From an uncultured Aquimarina sp. (GTDB lineage: Bacteria > Bacteroidota > Bacteroidia > Flavobacteriales > Flavobacteriaceae): a DNA stretch of 64,000 nt. This document shows, piece after piece, positions 36,330-45,266 of the stretch. The DNA lies in NCBI GenBank assembly GCA_947493035.1, contig CANLOW010000003.1:1-64000 (forward strand), written 5' to 3'. The notes under the pieces are model-generated. The model did not search any database. It saw only the letters and a program-made list of their open reading frames with translations, and was not told the origin of the DNA. The number at the start of each line of letters is the position of its first letter. Position 1 is the stretch's first letter. Both the position numbers and the translations under genes were made by a program.

Positions 36330-36337
36330 CATTTGCT

Positions 36338-36517
36338 AACAATATGTAAACGCAATGCTTTTCTGTGTTTTGGATTGAGGAAGTTGTGTGTTTGCGAAGT
36401 CGGCGTTACAAATTTTATTATTTTAACTCATAATTTAAAAATACTAAAAATGTAACGCCTTGTGCTTTACAAGAGGTCGCTGACCTCCACCACGCACAGA
36501 CGTTTACATTAATCGTT
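36338..36517 (+). repeat. attC-like site 32, subtype D
   Basis: Stem ATATGTAAACGCAATGC / CAGACGTTTACAT, with GTTACAAATTTTATTATTT shared with site 16. Right arm GTTAGCGAT. Confidence 0.86.
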
Positions 36518-36541
36518 AGCGATCAGTGAAAAAAAATATTA

Positions 36542-37120
36542 ATGGCGATTTATCAATTTAATTTAACGGCAATACCGAGAAAATCCATATTGGAAAAGTA
36601 TGGAAAAATTCCTGATATGCTTAAAGTAGATTATGAGGAAAGGAAAGAGCATTATAATAAAAGTAAAGAAGGAACAATAAACGAATTGGACATATTTACT
36701 GATGCTTTAACTCAAGATTGGTGGAGCAAAATTGAAATTGATATATCAAAACTAGTAGCTAGAATTGATAATTATGTTAATCGAGCTGATTGGGGTAACG
36801 ATGAATTTAGTTTCAATTGGAAAACATATTCTGATAAAGTTGACAATGATGCAAACCTTAGTTTGAACGAAGAAAATGGAAAAATAGAAGAACTGAATTT
36901 TCGAGCAGACCTGAGAGAAAATGAACTCACTTTTCTTAAAAATATGATTTTACTTGCTAGGGATAATGATTGGCTGTTAATGGACGTTAAAGGAAATCTT
37001 TCTGAACCACAAATAGAGGAAGTGAAAAAGATTATTAAAATTTCCAATTGTTACCGTTTTCTGACCAATCCCGAAAAATTCTTTGATGATTTAGAAAGTG
37101 GAAAAATTAAAATAGAATAA
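36542..37120 (+). CDS. hypothetical protein (192 aa)
   Basis: Soluble. Starts MAIYQFNLTAIPRKSILEKYG, ends NPEKFFDDLESGKIKIE. The FNLTAIPR start and the RADWGNDEF / SFNWKTYSDKVDND region are reminiscent of small immunity-type proteins, but I do not recognise the family. Cassette arms GTTAGCGA / TCGCTAAC. Confidence 0.66.
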   Translation: MAIYQFNLTAIPRKSILEKYGKIPDMLKVDYEERKEHYNKSKEGTINELDIFTDALTQDWWSKIEIDISKLVARIDNYVNRADWGNDEFSFNWKTYSDKVDNDANLSLNEENGKIEELNFRADLRENELTFLKNMILLARDNDWLLMDVKGNLSEPQIEEVKKIIKISNCYRFLTNPEKFFDDLESGKIKIE

Positions 37121-37130
37121 CCGAATCGCT

Positions 37131-37317
37131 AACACTATATATAGCAAATAGGGCGATTAGTGTTTAACCGAAATGTTGTTGTCTATTTGCAAAGTCACCA
37201 AATCTTTTGATTTGGTATTAAAGAAGAAAAATTAAAACAAAATACAAAAGATTTGGCTTGTGGCTAAACCGAAAGTAATCGCTTATTTTCCGCCCAACTT
37301 GCCATATATTTAACGTT
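37131..37317 (+). repeat. attC-like site 33, subtype C
   Basis: Stem ATATATAGCAAATAGGGC / GCCCAACTTGCCATATAT. Right arm GTTACCATT. Confidence 0.9.
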
Positions 37318-37343
37318 ACCATTAATTTGAAAAAACATTGCGA

Positions 37344-38201
37344 ATGGAAGGAAATCAAGTTTTAAAATCTCAGCTTGAGCCGTTACGAAACTTTTTAAAA
37401 AAGAATTCTATTGCGGAAAGAGAAGTTGAATTTATTAAAAGTTATCTTTCTAATATAACCCTGATCAGTGGACTTACCTACAAAACACGAATTCAAAAAT
37501 TACAAAGAGTATCTATAAATAAACGCTTATTTGGTGGAGAAAATAAGCGGATTGAAGAAATATCATTTTTAAAATACCCGCCAAAAAAATTCGTGCAAAA
37601 ATATGGTCGAGCTAATTCGCCAAATGAAAGTGTTTTATACGCAACGTTTGATCCATTAACAGCACTTTCGGAAATGAGACCAGATATTGGAGATTTAATT
37701 ACAGTTTCAACTTGGAAATTAAAATCTAACCATCCAATTACAGTATCACCAATTTTTAAAAACTCGACAAAAGACGGCATAGTTCACAATGAAGTTTCAA
37801 CAAAAGCGAAAATTCACTATAATCAACAACGACACCAATATGACGAGGAAATACAGAAACAATTAGATATAATTATTCAATTCGTCGCAGATTGTTTTAG
37901 CAAAGAAGTTGACGATGCAAATCATTTCGACTATTTTTTGAGTTCATATTATGCTAATCGAATTTTCTGGGAATTACAGGATGGAGAAATTGATGCAATA
38001 TTATATCCAAGTGTTAGACAATCATTGGAAATGACCAATGTTGCTATGAAACCAGATATATTTGACCAGCATTATGAATTAGAATTGGTGGAAGAAAGTG
38101 TGGTAAAACAAAATAAAAACAAGGCTAGTACAGGTTGGCATATGCTGGGAACGGGTTATTCAAAAACATTTGAAAGCGAAAAAATTAAGTGGGATAACTA
38201 A
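37344..38201 (+). CDS. RES-domain protein (possible NAD+-depleting toxin)
   Basis: ATG 37344 preferred; TTG 37338 would add two residues. The RES core is visible: an Arg-containing KYGRANSPNESVLYATFD near 94-110, TALSEMRPDIGDLITVSTW near 113-131 (conserved Glu), and DAILYPSVRQSLEMTNVAMK near 220-239 (conserved Ser). RES toxins degrade NAD+ and normally come with a Xre-family antitoxin. Here no antitoxin is in the cassette, and the protein is longer (about 285) than typical RES toxins, so it may be a non-toxin relative. Confidence 0.8.
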   Translation: MEGNQVLKSQLEPLRNFLKKNSIAEREVEFIKSYLSNITLISGLTYKTRIQKLQRVSINKRLFGGENKRIEEISFLKYPPKKFVQKYGRANSPNESVLYATFDPLTALSEMRPDIGDLITVSTWKLKSNHPITVSPIFKNSTKDGIVHNEVSTKAKIHYNQQRHQYDEEIQKQLDIIIQFVADCFSKEVDDANHFDYFLSSYYANRIFWELQDGEIDAILYPSVRQSLEMTNVAMKPDIFDQHYELELVEESVVKQNKNKASTGWHMLGTGYSKTFESEKIKWDN

Positions 38202-38205
38202 TGGT

Positions 38206-38389
38206 AACAGTGTATAAAAAACATAAGGCTTTTGGGTTTAATCAAAAGGTCTCTGCTTATTTCCAAAGTCGCCAAATATAAAATTTGGCGTTTAAAAAAA
38301 ATGATAAAAGCAAAATATTTATATTTGGCTTAGTACCAAACCGAAACGTATCGCTTATCACCTGCCCTACGTTTCTTATACTGAACGTT
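38206..38389 (+). repeat. attC-like site 34, subtype B
   Basis: Standard subtype B. Right arm GTTGTACAC followed by AAGC. Confidence 0.9.
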
Positions 38390-38406
38390 GTACACAAGCT
38401 TAAAAA

Positions 38407-39042
38407 ATGATACATAAACTAACACTCTTATTAGTTTTATTATTCTATCCTAACTTATTTTCTCAAAATATTTGTGATTTATTAAATAATTATGATTTAT
38501 CACAAGATTGGATAAAAAGTGTTAAAAATCTTGAGTCTAAACAACGAAAGGATTCTATTTTAAGACTAATAAAATGTGACAGGAAATATCTTGATGTCAA
38601 AACTAAATTTAAGTTAACTACAATTTTTGATGGCTATTTTCTATCAAATTTTACTGCTAATAGGGATGACATTCTTGACAAAATAGATTCTAACAGTTTT
38701 GATATTACTAATTCAATGTGTGAAAATGATGGATTTTATCCTCAAAAGTGTGGTTTAGGTATCCTGTTAATAAAAACAGAGTCAAATGTAATAATTGATG
38801 AAATACCAACGATAGACTTAACTAAAACTAAGACTTCGAAAAAAGAATTTGAAGTATCTTTAAAATCGCTAAATAATCAAAAAATAGAAATCATTATTGA
38901 GAATTTTGATGATGGGAAAAATAAAACTTTAAAAGAATTATATCTTAAAAAAGGTAAAAATCGAATTGTAATACCTAGAGCTCAAAATATTTTAATGATT
39001 ACTGTAATAAATGAGAAAAAAAGGATCGTGCTAGTAATATAG
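38407..39042 (+). CDS. secreted hypothetical protein
   Basis: Signal peptide 1-20 (ends NLFSQ), mature protein ~190 residues with four Cys in pairs (NICDLL, IKCDR, NSMCENDG, QKCGLG). C-terminal half beta-rich (GKNRIVIPRAQNILMITVI). No family recognised. Cassette ends are GTTGTACAC and GTGTACAAC. Confidence 0.68.
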   Translation: MIHKLTLLLVLLFYPNLFSQNICDLLNNYDLSQDWIKSVKNLESKQRKDSILRLIKCDRKYLDVKTKFKLTTIFDGYFLSNFTANRDDILDKIDSNSFDITNSMCENDGFYPQKCGLGILLIKTESNVIIDEIPTIDLTKTKTSKKEFEVSLKSLNNQKIEIIIENFDDGKNKTLKELYLKKGKNRIVIPRAQNILMITVINEKKRIVLVI

Positions 39043-39051
39043 CCAGTGTAC

Positions 39052-39239
39052 AACACTATATATACATCATTCGAAGTTAGTGGTTTAACTCTGAGGACGG
39101 GAATATCTACTTTAACGCACTGTTTGCATTGCGTGATTACGAGAAAGTGATATATTCGTAATAACGAATACAAACAGCGCTCGTGCTAAACCCGAAATTC
39201 CCTGAATTTCTTCTCGCACGAATGCATATATTCACCGTT
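39052..39239 (+). repeat. attC-like site 35, subtype A (variant 4)
   Basis: Near copy of site 24. Right arm GTTGGCGGTA. Confidence 0.9.
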
Positions 39240-39258
39240 GGCGGTAATTTAAAGAACA

Positions 39259-39984
39259 ATGTACCAAGAAATAAAACCATCAAGAAGACTTGATAATGTA
39301 ATTGACTCTTTCTGGACATTTTCATCTAATAAATCGAGGGATAAATTCAAAGTTTTACCTGATACTTGCACTGACTTGATTTTTGACCTTAAACGTAATA
39401 AAAGTTTTTTATCGGGAGTTATGTCGAGCTATCAACTTCTGGAAACTACCAATGAAACGGATTTAATCGGAATTCGTTTTAAAATCGAAAATTTTGGTTG
39501 TTTATCAAAGATACCGCTTGACCAAACCAAAAACTTACGGATTGAATTATCGCAAATATTTCCTGTAAAAGACTTAGATATTTTAAATCAACTGGGAGAC
39601 TTAGAGACGATAATGAGTAAGGTTAACTTTCTCGAAAGTTTCATAGAAACATCTATTAAAGAAAATTACGAAAGACAAGACCAAATGATTTTATCAGTAG
39701 TACAAAACATAAGGTCATTTAATGGAGTTGTAAATGTTCGAGATTTAGCAAAATCGCATCATATAAGTTTAAGACAATTGGAAAGACGTTTCAAAAGTTA
39801 TATTGGTTTAACAGTCAAGGAATTTTCAAATATTGTACGGTTCAAAAATGCAAAAAAATCAATAGCAACTTCAACAGAAACTAGCCTTTTAGAAATAGCA
39901 TTCGATATGGGTTTTTTTGACCATTCTCATATGACTTATGAATTCAAACGTATTTCAGGCGAAAATCCCAGTTGTTTTAGGTAA
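39259..39984 (+). CDS. AraC-family transcriptional regulator
   Basis: N-terminal sensor of the type common in Bacteroidota (SFWTFSSN, LPDTCTDLIFDL) and a C-terminal double helix-turn-helix: VRDLAKSHHISLRQLERRFK near 158-177 and SLLEIAFDMGFFDHSHMTYEFKR (shown as EIAFDMGFFDHSHMTYEFKR) near 211-230. Shares its cassette with a VOC protein 170 bases downstream, probably its target. Cassette arms GTTGGCGGTA / TACCGCCAAC. Confidence 0.9.
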   Translation: MYQEIKPSRRLDNVIDSFWTFSSNKSRDKFKVLPDTCTDLIFDLKRNKSFLSGVMSSYQLLETTNETDLIGIRFKIENFGCLSKIPLDQTKNLRIELSQIFPVKDLDILNQLGDLETIMSKVNFLESFIETSIKENYERQDQMILSVVQNIRSFNGVVNVRDLAKSHHISLRQLERRFKSYIGLTVKEFSNIVRFKNAKKSIATSTETSLLEIAFDMGFFDHSHMTYEFKRISGENPSCFR

Positions 39985-40045
39985 TGTCGTTTTTTTACAA
40001 AGCAGACTTTGTTTAGTCGATTAACTTTGTGAGAAAATCAACGAT

Positions 40046-40096
40046 ATGAAAATCTGGATTTTATCAATTAGTCTAATCTTACTAACTTCTTGTTAA
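40046..40096 (+). pseudogene. truncated lipoprotein start
   Basis: 16-codon frame MKIWILSISLILLTSC, a complete lipoprotein signal peptide ending at the lipobox Cys, followed at once by TAA. The frame then continues NKDKSTEKKSLKFNN, the kind of sequence found after a lipobox. Probably a lipoprotein gene killed by a nonsense mutation and deletion, lying between the AraC and VOC genes. Confidence 0.5.
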
Positions 40097-40155
40097 AACA
40101 AAGATAAAAGCACAGAAAAAAAATCGCTAAAATTCAACAACCTAAAATATTAAAA

Positions 40156-40560
40156 ATGGATATTCAATACGCATACACAATTCTTTACGTTTCGGACGTA
40201 CCAAGAACAATGAAATTCTACAAAAAAGCATTTGAATTTGAGCAAAAGTTCTTGACGCCAGAAAACGATTATGGAGAAATAATTTCGGGAACTACTACAA
40301 TCGCATTTGCTAATATTGAACTTGGTAATTCTAACTTTAAAAAAGGATTTACAGAGAGTAAATTAAATGAAAAACCATTTGGAATTGAATTAGCATTTAC
40401 GACTTCAGAAGTTGAGAAAGTAATGGAAAGTGCAATTAAAAGTGGAGCTGAACTCTTGGAAGAAACAGTAACAAAACCTTGGGGACAAAAAGTGGGTTAT
40501 CTACGAGATTTGAACGGATTTATAATAGAAATTTGCACACCAATTCAAAGTGCGGAATAA
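40156..40560 (+). CDS. VOC-family protein (glyoxalase/bleomycin resistance type)
   Basis: 134 residues, two beta-alpha-beta-beta-beta modules: YAYTILYVSDVPRTMKFYKK at the start and FGIELAFTTSEVEKVME in the second, ending WGQKVGYLRDLNGFIIEICTP with the usual D-x-N/D-G-x-x-x-E motif. Fold may be a lyase, dioxygenase or drug-binding protein. Likely regulated by the AraC gene of the same cassette. Confidence 0.9.
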   Translation: MDIQYAYTILYVSDVPRTMKFYKKAFEFEQKFLTPENDYGEIISGTTTIAFANIELGNSNFKKGFTESKLNEKPFGIELAFTTSEVEKVMESAIKSGAELLEETVTKPWGQKVGYLRDLNGFIIEICTPIQSAE

Positions 40561-40571
40561 AAACTACCGCC

Positions 40572-40758
40572 AACAATATATAAAAAACATAGGGCTGTTT
40601 AAGTATTTTATCAAAGGTTTGGGTTTTCTTATGAGGTCGCCAAATATAAAATTTGGTGTTTCAATTATTGAAGATAAACACAAAACATTATATTTGACTT
40701 AGTTATAAACCTAGAGTTAGAGCTAACCCTCTGCCCTACGTTTCTTATACTCACCGTT
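40572..40758 (+). repeat. attC-like site 36, subtype B
   Basis: Standard subtype B. Right arm GTTGGCAGTA continues ATT; far end AAACTACTGCCAAC. Confidence 0.9.
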
Positions 40759-40777
40759 GGCAGTAATTACAAAAAAA

Positions 40778-41485
40778 ATGACAATAGAGGAAATTCAAAA
40801 CAAAATATCAAAGCCTGTAACGAAATTTACTACTGGTGGATTTAGACCTGAAAATACGATTGAGGAGAGTTGGATTGGACGAGTTTTTGCTTTTTATGAA
40901 AACGAAGATATACCGACTGATAAAAATGGTGATTTAATGATTCCTCTTGGACAATTCTATATCCAAAACCTTCCTGTAATTCATGAAAATATAAATGACA
41001 CAAAATTAATTACTGTATTTATATCTAAGGAATTTCCAGAATGCCTTGAAAAAATGGGAGATAATTGGTTAGTGAGAGAATATAAAACGCTAGATGGAAT
41101 AAAAATTAAAGATTTAAAGAACCCTGAATCCTTCTTAAAACCATTTCCTTTAAAATCTGAACTTGTTGAAAAAGATTTCCCGATTTGGGATGGAGGCGGT
41201 CTATCAGGAGAAATGGAAGATGAAATAATTAAATTAGAAAATGAAGGGATTATTAATAGTTATTATGATATAACTGAACACACTTACGAACATAAAATAG
41301 GTGGTTATCCTTCTTTTTGCCAACCTGGAATAGGTGATTCTGATGGATTTGGCGAAGGTTTTGAATTTGTTTTTCAAATCTCATCAGACGGAAAAGCTAA
41401 TTTAAATGTAGTAGATAGCGGAAGTTTAATGTTTGCAAAAAACAAAAAAACTGAAGAATGGAGTATATACTATGATTTTTATTAA
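40778..41485 (+). CDS. DUF1963 (YwqG-like) protein
   Basis: Start ATG 40778; the in-frame TTG upstream is the cassette arm. The C-terminal part matches DUF1963: HKIGGYPSFCQPGI near 174-187, EFVFQISSDGKANLNVVDSG near 200-219, then LMFAKNKKTEEWSIYYDFY. Function unknown; related proteins occur in toxin-immunity contexts. Confidence 0.7.
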   Translation: MTIEEIQNKISKPVTKFTTGGFRPENTIEESWIGRVFAFYENEDIPTDKNGDLMIPLGQFYIQNLPVIHENINDTKLITVFISKEFPECLEKMGDNWLVREYKTLDGIKIKDLKNPESFLKPFPLKSELVEKDFPIWDGGGLSGEMEDEIIKLENEGIINSYYDITEHTYEHKIGGYPSFCQPGIGDSDGFGEGFEFVFQISSDGKANLNVVDSGSLMFAKNKKTEEWSIYYDFY

Positions 41486-41507
41486 TGAAAAATAAAAAAC
41501 TACTGCC

Positions 41508-41696
41508 AACAAGGTGTATAAAACATAGCTAATAAGTTCTAAGCTGAAAGGTTTGTGTATATTTAGAAAGTCCGCCAAATTTTTAATTTGGGTTTTAAAT
41601 AATGAAAAGTTAAAAACAAAATATAAAAATTCGGCTCTATGTTTATCCGAAAAGTTAGTGTCTTATTGCACGCTACGTTTCATACACTAGACCGTT
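41508..41696 (+). repeat. attC-like site 37, subtype E
   Basis: Stem GTGTATAAAACATAGC / GCTACGTTTCATACAC. Right arm GTTGTAGCCA. Confidence 0.9.
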
Positions 41697-41712
41697 GTAG
41701 CCAATTAAATCG

Positions 41713-42564
41713 ATGGCAAATTTTAACTTTCACTCTGATCTTAAAAACGAAATATTCGAAATTCTAGAAAACTCTGGAATTAAAATCTCAAATAAACAAA
41801 ATGCATATAAGACGCTTATAGATTTTTTAAACCTAAAGTCAAAAATATTAGAATTAAAGAAAAGAAAAATTCTTATTGTTCCTCAATTCGAAAAAATAAT
41901 TGATAACCATCATAAAAAGAAGGAAATACTCACAATTATAGACGATGCTAGGAGTGGTGAAAACATAAATTACTTTCAATCCAAAAGAATAATACAGTCT
42001 AAACAATTAGACCATCTAAGCAGTGAATGGAATATATTTCATTTTCATTTATCTATAAAACCTGATAAAGATTCTCATTTTGCCAAAAGAGGAGATTTAT
42101 TAATGTTTGCTTATATCGAAGATGATATAATTGTTTTTCTCGGTCTTGATAAACATAAAGATTCATTTAGCAACTTAAAATGGCTAGAGATACTTGAAAG
42201 AAACTTCCCTTATTTACTTGAAAAATTTATTGCTCCTGATTTACCAGAAATTGAAGGAAATTTTAATACAAAAGATAGAGAATTATTATGGGATTCTGGC
42301 GTTTCTTCAGGGTTTATTAAACTTAATGGGAAAACATACTTAAGCCCAGGAATCGGCAAAGTTACAAGCGGATATAATATTCAAATTGTAATGCAGGCCA
42401 ATCATATTATGAATTGGATAACTTTAATCGAAGAGAAAATACGACATAATAATTTAAATAACAACAAACTAAAGCTTCGAATAATGGAAAATACTATTGA
42501 TATTATTGATTTAAATAAAGAAACTATTCTCTTCGTTTTCCCTTCTCTTACCATGAAAAAATAA
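41713..42564 (+). CDS. hypothetical protein (283 aa)
   Basis: Soluble, Lys-rich. Contains SSEWNIFHFHLSIKPDKDSHF near 96-116 and GDLLMFAYIEDDIIVFLGLD near 121-140, a His-rich hairpin beside a hydrophobic strand pair, suggesting an enzyme-like core with HxH. No family recognised. Cassette arms GTTGTAGCCA / TGGCTACAAC. Confidence 0.65.
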   Translation: MANFNFHSDLKNEIFEILENSGIKISNKQNAYKTLIDFLNLKSKILELKKRKILIVPQFEKIIDNHHKKKEILTIIDDARSGENINYFQSKRIIQSKQLDHLSSEWNIFHFHLSIKPDKDSHFAKRGDLLMFAYIEDDIIVFLGLDKHKDSFSNLKWLEILERNFPYLLEKFIAPDLPEIEGNFNTKDRELLWDSGVSSGFIKLNGKTYLSPGIGKVTSGYNIQIVMQANHIMNWITLIEEKIRHNNLNNNKLKLRIMENTIDIIDLNKETILFVFPSLTMKK

Positions 42565-42572
42565 CTGGCTAC

Positions 42573-42760
42573 AACACTATATATACATCATGCGAAGTGT
42601 GGTTGTCTAAGGGACAATGTGGTTTATTTTTTCTAAGCCGCGCATACAATTTTGATTTATTACATAATAGTTTAAATTAGCAATAAACAAAAAGGTATAC
42701 ACTCGTGCCAAACTGAAGTTCCTTGAACTCCTACACGTACGAATGTATATATTTACCGTT
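42573..42760 (+). repeat. attC-like site 38, subtype A (variant 2)
   Basis: Same middle as sites 15 and 23. Right arm GTTAGCCACA. Confidence 0.9.
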
Positions 42761-42787
42761 AGCCACAATACGAAACGACCATCATCT

Positions 42788-43537
42788 ATGAACAGAACAT
42801 TATTATTTGCAGTCATTATTATCATCTCATTTACTGCGTGCAAAACGGAAACAAAAAAAGAAGAACCAATCAAAATCGAGAAAGTCGAAAAGATTGACGA
42901 AACCGAAAAAATCGAAAAAGCATTTACGGAATTTAAAAGTTTGTACGGAGAATTAAGCGGATTTAAAAACGATGCGAACTTTAAAAAATTCGGATTTGGG
43001 AAAGGCGGAAAATATAGCGAATGGCTTGAGAAAGTTAGAGAATTTAAGCAAAATCCCGATTCAAAATTATTGCTAAAGAAAGGCGTTTTAATTGGAGAAT
43101 TAGAACAATTGGGAATGGCTTATGTTAGCTCGAAAGGAAAAGAAACAGAAGTTACCAAAACTTTCAACAAAATTTTCAGCGATGCAATTTCGGACAAACC
43201 AATTGTGGATGAAAAGCCGACTTCTTCAGAGGTTTCAAGTTACAGCAAACTGAAAACCGATTATGAATTGTTCGGAAAATGGACAATCTCAAATTCTATA
43301 GTTAACGAAAGTTATCCTTACGAGATATATAAAAAAGGAAATGAATATATTGGAGTAATAATTAAAGATGACCTTGATAAAAAAATCGAAAATCTTATTA
43401 AAAAAGGTTCAGATTATTACGTGAAAGGAAGTAAAGACGGAGAATTTTATCGAATTGACAAAAACCTGAATATGGAACTATTCGATAAAGAAGGAGAATT
43501 AACAAGTGTAGGATATAAAGCGACAAAATCGAAATAA
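42788..43537 (+). CDS. lipoprotein of unknown function
   Basis: Start ATG 42788. Lipobox IISFTACK near residue 18, then a Lys/Glu-repeat linker (EEPIKIEKVEKIDETEKIEK). The C-terminal ~90 residues resemble a lipocalin-like sheet (LFGKWTISNSIV, YEIYKKGNEYIGVIIKDD). Somewhat higher GC than its neighbours (frequent GCG, CGA), hinting at a different source. Confidence 0.7.
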   Translation: MNRTLLFAVIIIISFTACKTETKKEEPIKIEKVEKIDETEKIEKAFTEFKSLYGELSGFKNDANFKKFGFGKGGKYSEWLEKVREFKQNPDSKLLLKKGVLIGELEQLGMAYVSSKGKETEVTKTFNKIFSDAISDKPIVDEKPTSSEVSSYSKLKTDYELFGKWTISNSIVNESYPYEIYKKGNEYIGVIIKDDLDKKIENLIKKGSDYYVKGSKDGEFYRIDKNLNMELFDKEGELTSVGYKATKSK

Positions 43538-43548
43538 GTACTGTGGCT

Positions 43549-43738
43549 AACAACGTGTATAAAACATAGCTATTACAGGCTTTTTGATAGGTTTTTGCTT
43601 ATTTATTAAGATCGCCAAATTTTTAAATTTGGCTTTTTGAGAATATTAAGATAAAAAGAAAAATTTAAAAATTCGGCTCTGTGTTTATCCGAAAAGTTAG
43701 CGTCTTTTTACACGCTACGTTTCATACACAAGACCGTT
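43549..43738 (+). repeat. attC-like site 39, subtype E
   Basis: Stem GTGTATAAAACATAGC / GCTACGTTTCATACAC. Right arm GTTATCGGT. Confidence 0.9.
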
Positions 43739-43759
43739 ATCGGTAATTGAAAATTAAAA

Positions 43760-44680
43760 ATGACAGAGAAAGAGTTATATCAAATAGCAAATGAATTTTA
43801 TCACAAAGAAGGAGCTGAATTAGATGCAATTGCCAACTATAAAAAACTCTTAGATTCTTATCCTAACAATGTTGATGGTTGGGCAGACCTTTCAACTATG
43901 CAATACTCTATTTGTGACTATGACGCTTCGATACGCTCCTCATTCCGAATGATAGAATTAGATAAAACTAATTCGTGGAATATTAAAAACTTTGTAACTA
44001 AACTCAATTTACTCCAAAAACTAACATTTGCCGAACCGGATTTATACTTAGATGAATTAACAAAAGAAGCGTTCAAAATAAGTGAACTAACAGGGGAATC
44101 ATCTCTATGTAACCTTATAGAGAAATACACATTAAAATTAATAGAACTTGAACCAAATAATTTAAAGAATAATTACAGGTATCATTTCTCTCTCGGAAGA
44201 ATGCTAATTGTGAATAACAGATTTAATGACGCAATTAATCACCTTAATAAAGCCTTTAAACTAAAAGAACACAAAACAGGGAGAATTGACGATACACCAA
44301 ATATTTATAATTGGATATCAACTGCATATGTAGGACTTAAAAATTTCTCTAAAGCTATTGAATACATTGACCTTGCCTTTGAAAGTGGATTAGATGAATT
44401 TCAAATGCTAAAGAAAGCCGACATTTATCTTGAAAAGGGAGATAAAAACCTGTACGAAAGTACAATAGAAGAATTTATCAAAATAGCAGAAGAAAAAATG
44501 TCAACTAATCCAGAAACCGCATATGTAAATCAAAAAATAACGGCATTAATTAAACTAAAGCAATATTCAAGGGCAGAAAATACGCTTCAAGATTTTGAAG
44601 TACTTAAGCCCTACGATGATTATACTAAGCAAAATCTCGAAAGAGTAAAAAAGCAAATTGAGGAAGAAAAAAACCGATAA
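43760..44680 (+). CDS. tetratricopeptide-repeat protein
   Basis: 306 residues, helical throughout, several TPR units: AIANYKKLLDSYPNNVDGWA near 18-37, ISTAYVGLKNFSKAIEYIDL near 190-210, KKADIYLEKGDKNLYES. No signal peptide, so cytoplasmic protein-protein scaffold; partner unknown. The stop overlaps the next site. Confidence 0.82.
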   Translation: MTEKELYQIANEFYHKEGAELDAIANYKKLLDSYPNNVDGWADLSTMQYSICDYDASIRSSFRMIELDKTNSWNIKNFVTKLNLLQKLTFAEPDLYLDELTKEAFKISELTGESSLCNLIEKYTLKLIELEPNNLKNNYRYHFSLGRMLIVNNRFNDAINHLNKAFKLKEHKTGRIDDTPNIYNWISTAYVGLKNFSKAIEYIDLAFESGLDEFQMLKKADIYLEKGDKNLYESTIEEFIKIAEEKMSTNPETAYVNQKITALIKLKQYSRAENTLQDFEVLKPYDDYTKQNLERVKKQIEEEKNR

Positions 44681-44737
44681 CAATGTGTAACAAATCATAG
44701 CACCCTACGGGATGCTACGCCTGTTACACGAGACGTT
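44679..44737 (+). repeat. attC-like site 40, short classical form
   Basis: Only 59 bases, with the layout of a classical integron attC: AAC, 3-base spacer, stem GTGTAACA, apical CATAGCACCCTACGGGATG..., stem TGTTACAC, 5-base spacer GAGAC, GTT. The best single piece of evidence that the long repeats are attC homologues. Confidence 0.88.
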
Positions 44738-44754
44738 ATGTACAAGCGCAAAAA

Positions 44755-45234
44755 ATGTTAAAAAATATTATCTTATCCACTTTTACCTTAGCATTTCTAT
44801 CTTGTAAAAAAGATATAAAGTCTGATATGAAATATATTTTGACGGAAAAGAAAGAAACAGGATTCAAACTATTATCATTTCAATCAAAATCCACTCTAGA
44901 AGCAGAAATAATTAATGATATAATTTATGTGTTAAGAAAAATACATAATGAACAGTTAATTAACGAAAATCAGCTCTTATTCTACATAGATGCAACTAAT
45001 GGGAGTCTTTTTATATCTGGATATAATCATAACACTTTAAAAGTTTTTGACAATAACACTATTGCTATTGACTTTCCTGAATATTGGGAAGCCGTTAACA
45101 ATGCTGGGGAATTTGATGAAACAATAATTGATTCAATAAATCAAGCTTTCAAATCTGATATTGGAAAAACAACCAGAAATAATTATACAGTTTATTATCA
45201 AACTGAAACTGACGTAGCAGAACCTTTAAATTAA
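44755..45234 (+). CDS. lipoprotein of unknown function (159 aa)
   Basis: Lipobox LAFLSCKK near residue 17. Soluble mature domain, with LFISGYNHNTLKVFDNN in the middle. No family recognised. The opening arm of its cassette is GTTATGTAC, but no matching GTACATAAC is found downstream, so the cassette has lost its end. Confidence 0.68.
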   Translation: MLKNIILSTFTLAFLSCKKDIKSDMKYILTEKKETGFKLLSFQSKSTLEAEIINDIIYVLRKIHNEQLINENQLLFYIDATNGSLFISGYNHNTLKVFDNNTIAIDFPEYWEAVNNAGEFDETIIDSINQAFKSDIGKTTRNNYTVYYQTETDVAEPLN

Positions 45235-45266
45235 GGACTTTAGACTTTAATGATTTTCTAAATACA

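Noticed and set aside
39137-39325. Minus-strand frames across subtype A sites (also 25439-25633 and 42607-42873)
   Set aside because: They recur because the site sequence is repeated, end in the sites, and have no start context.
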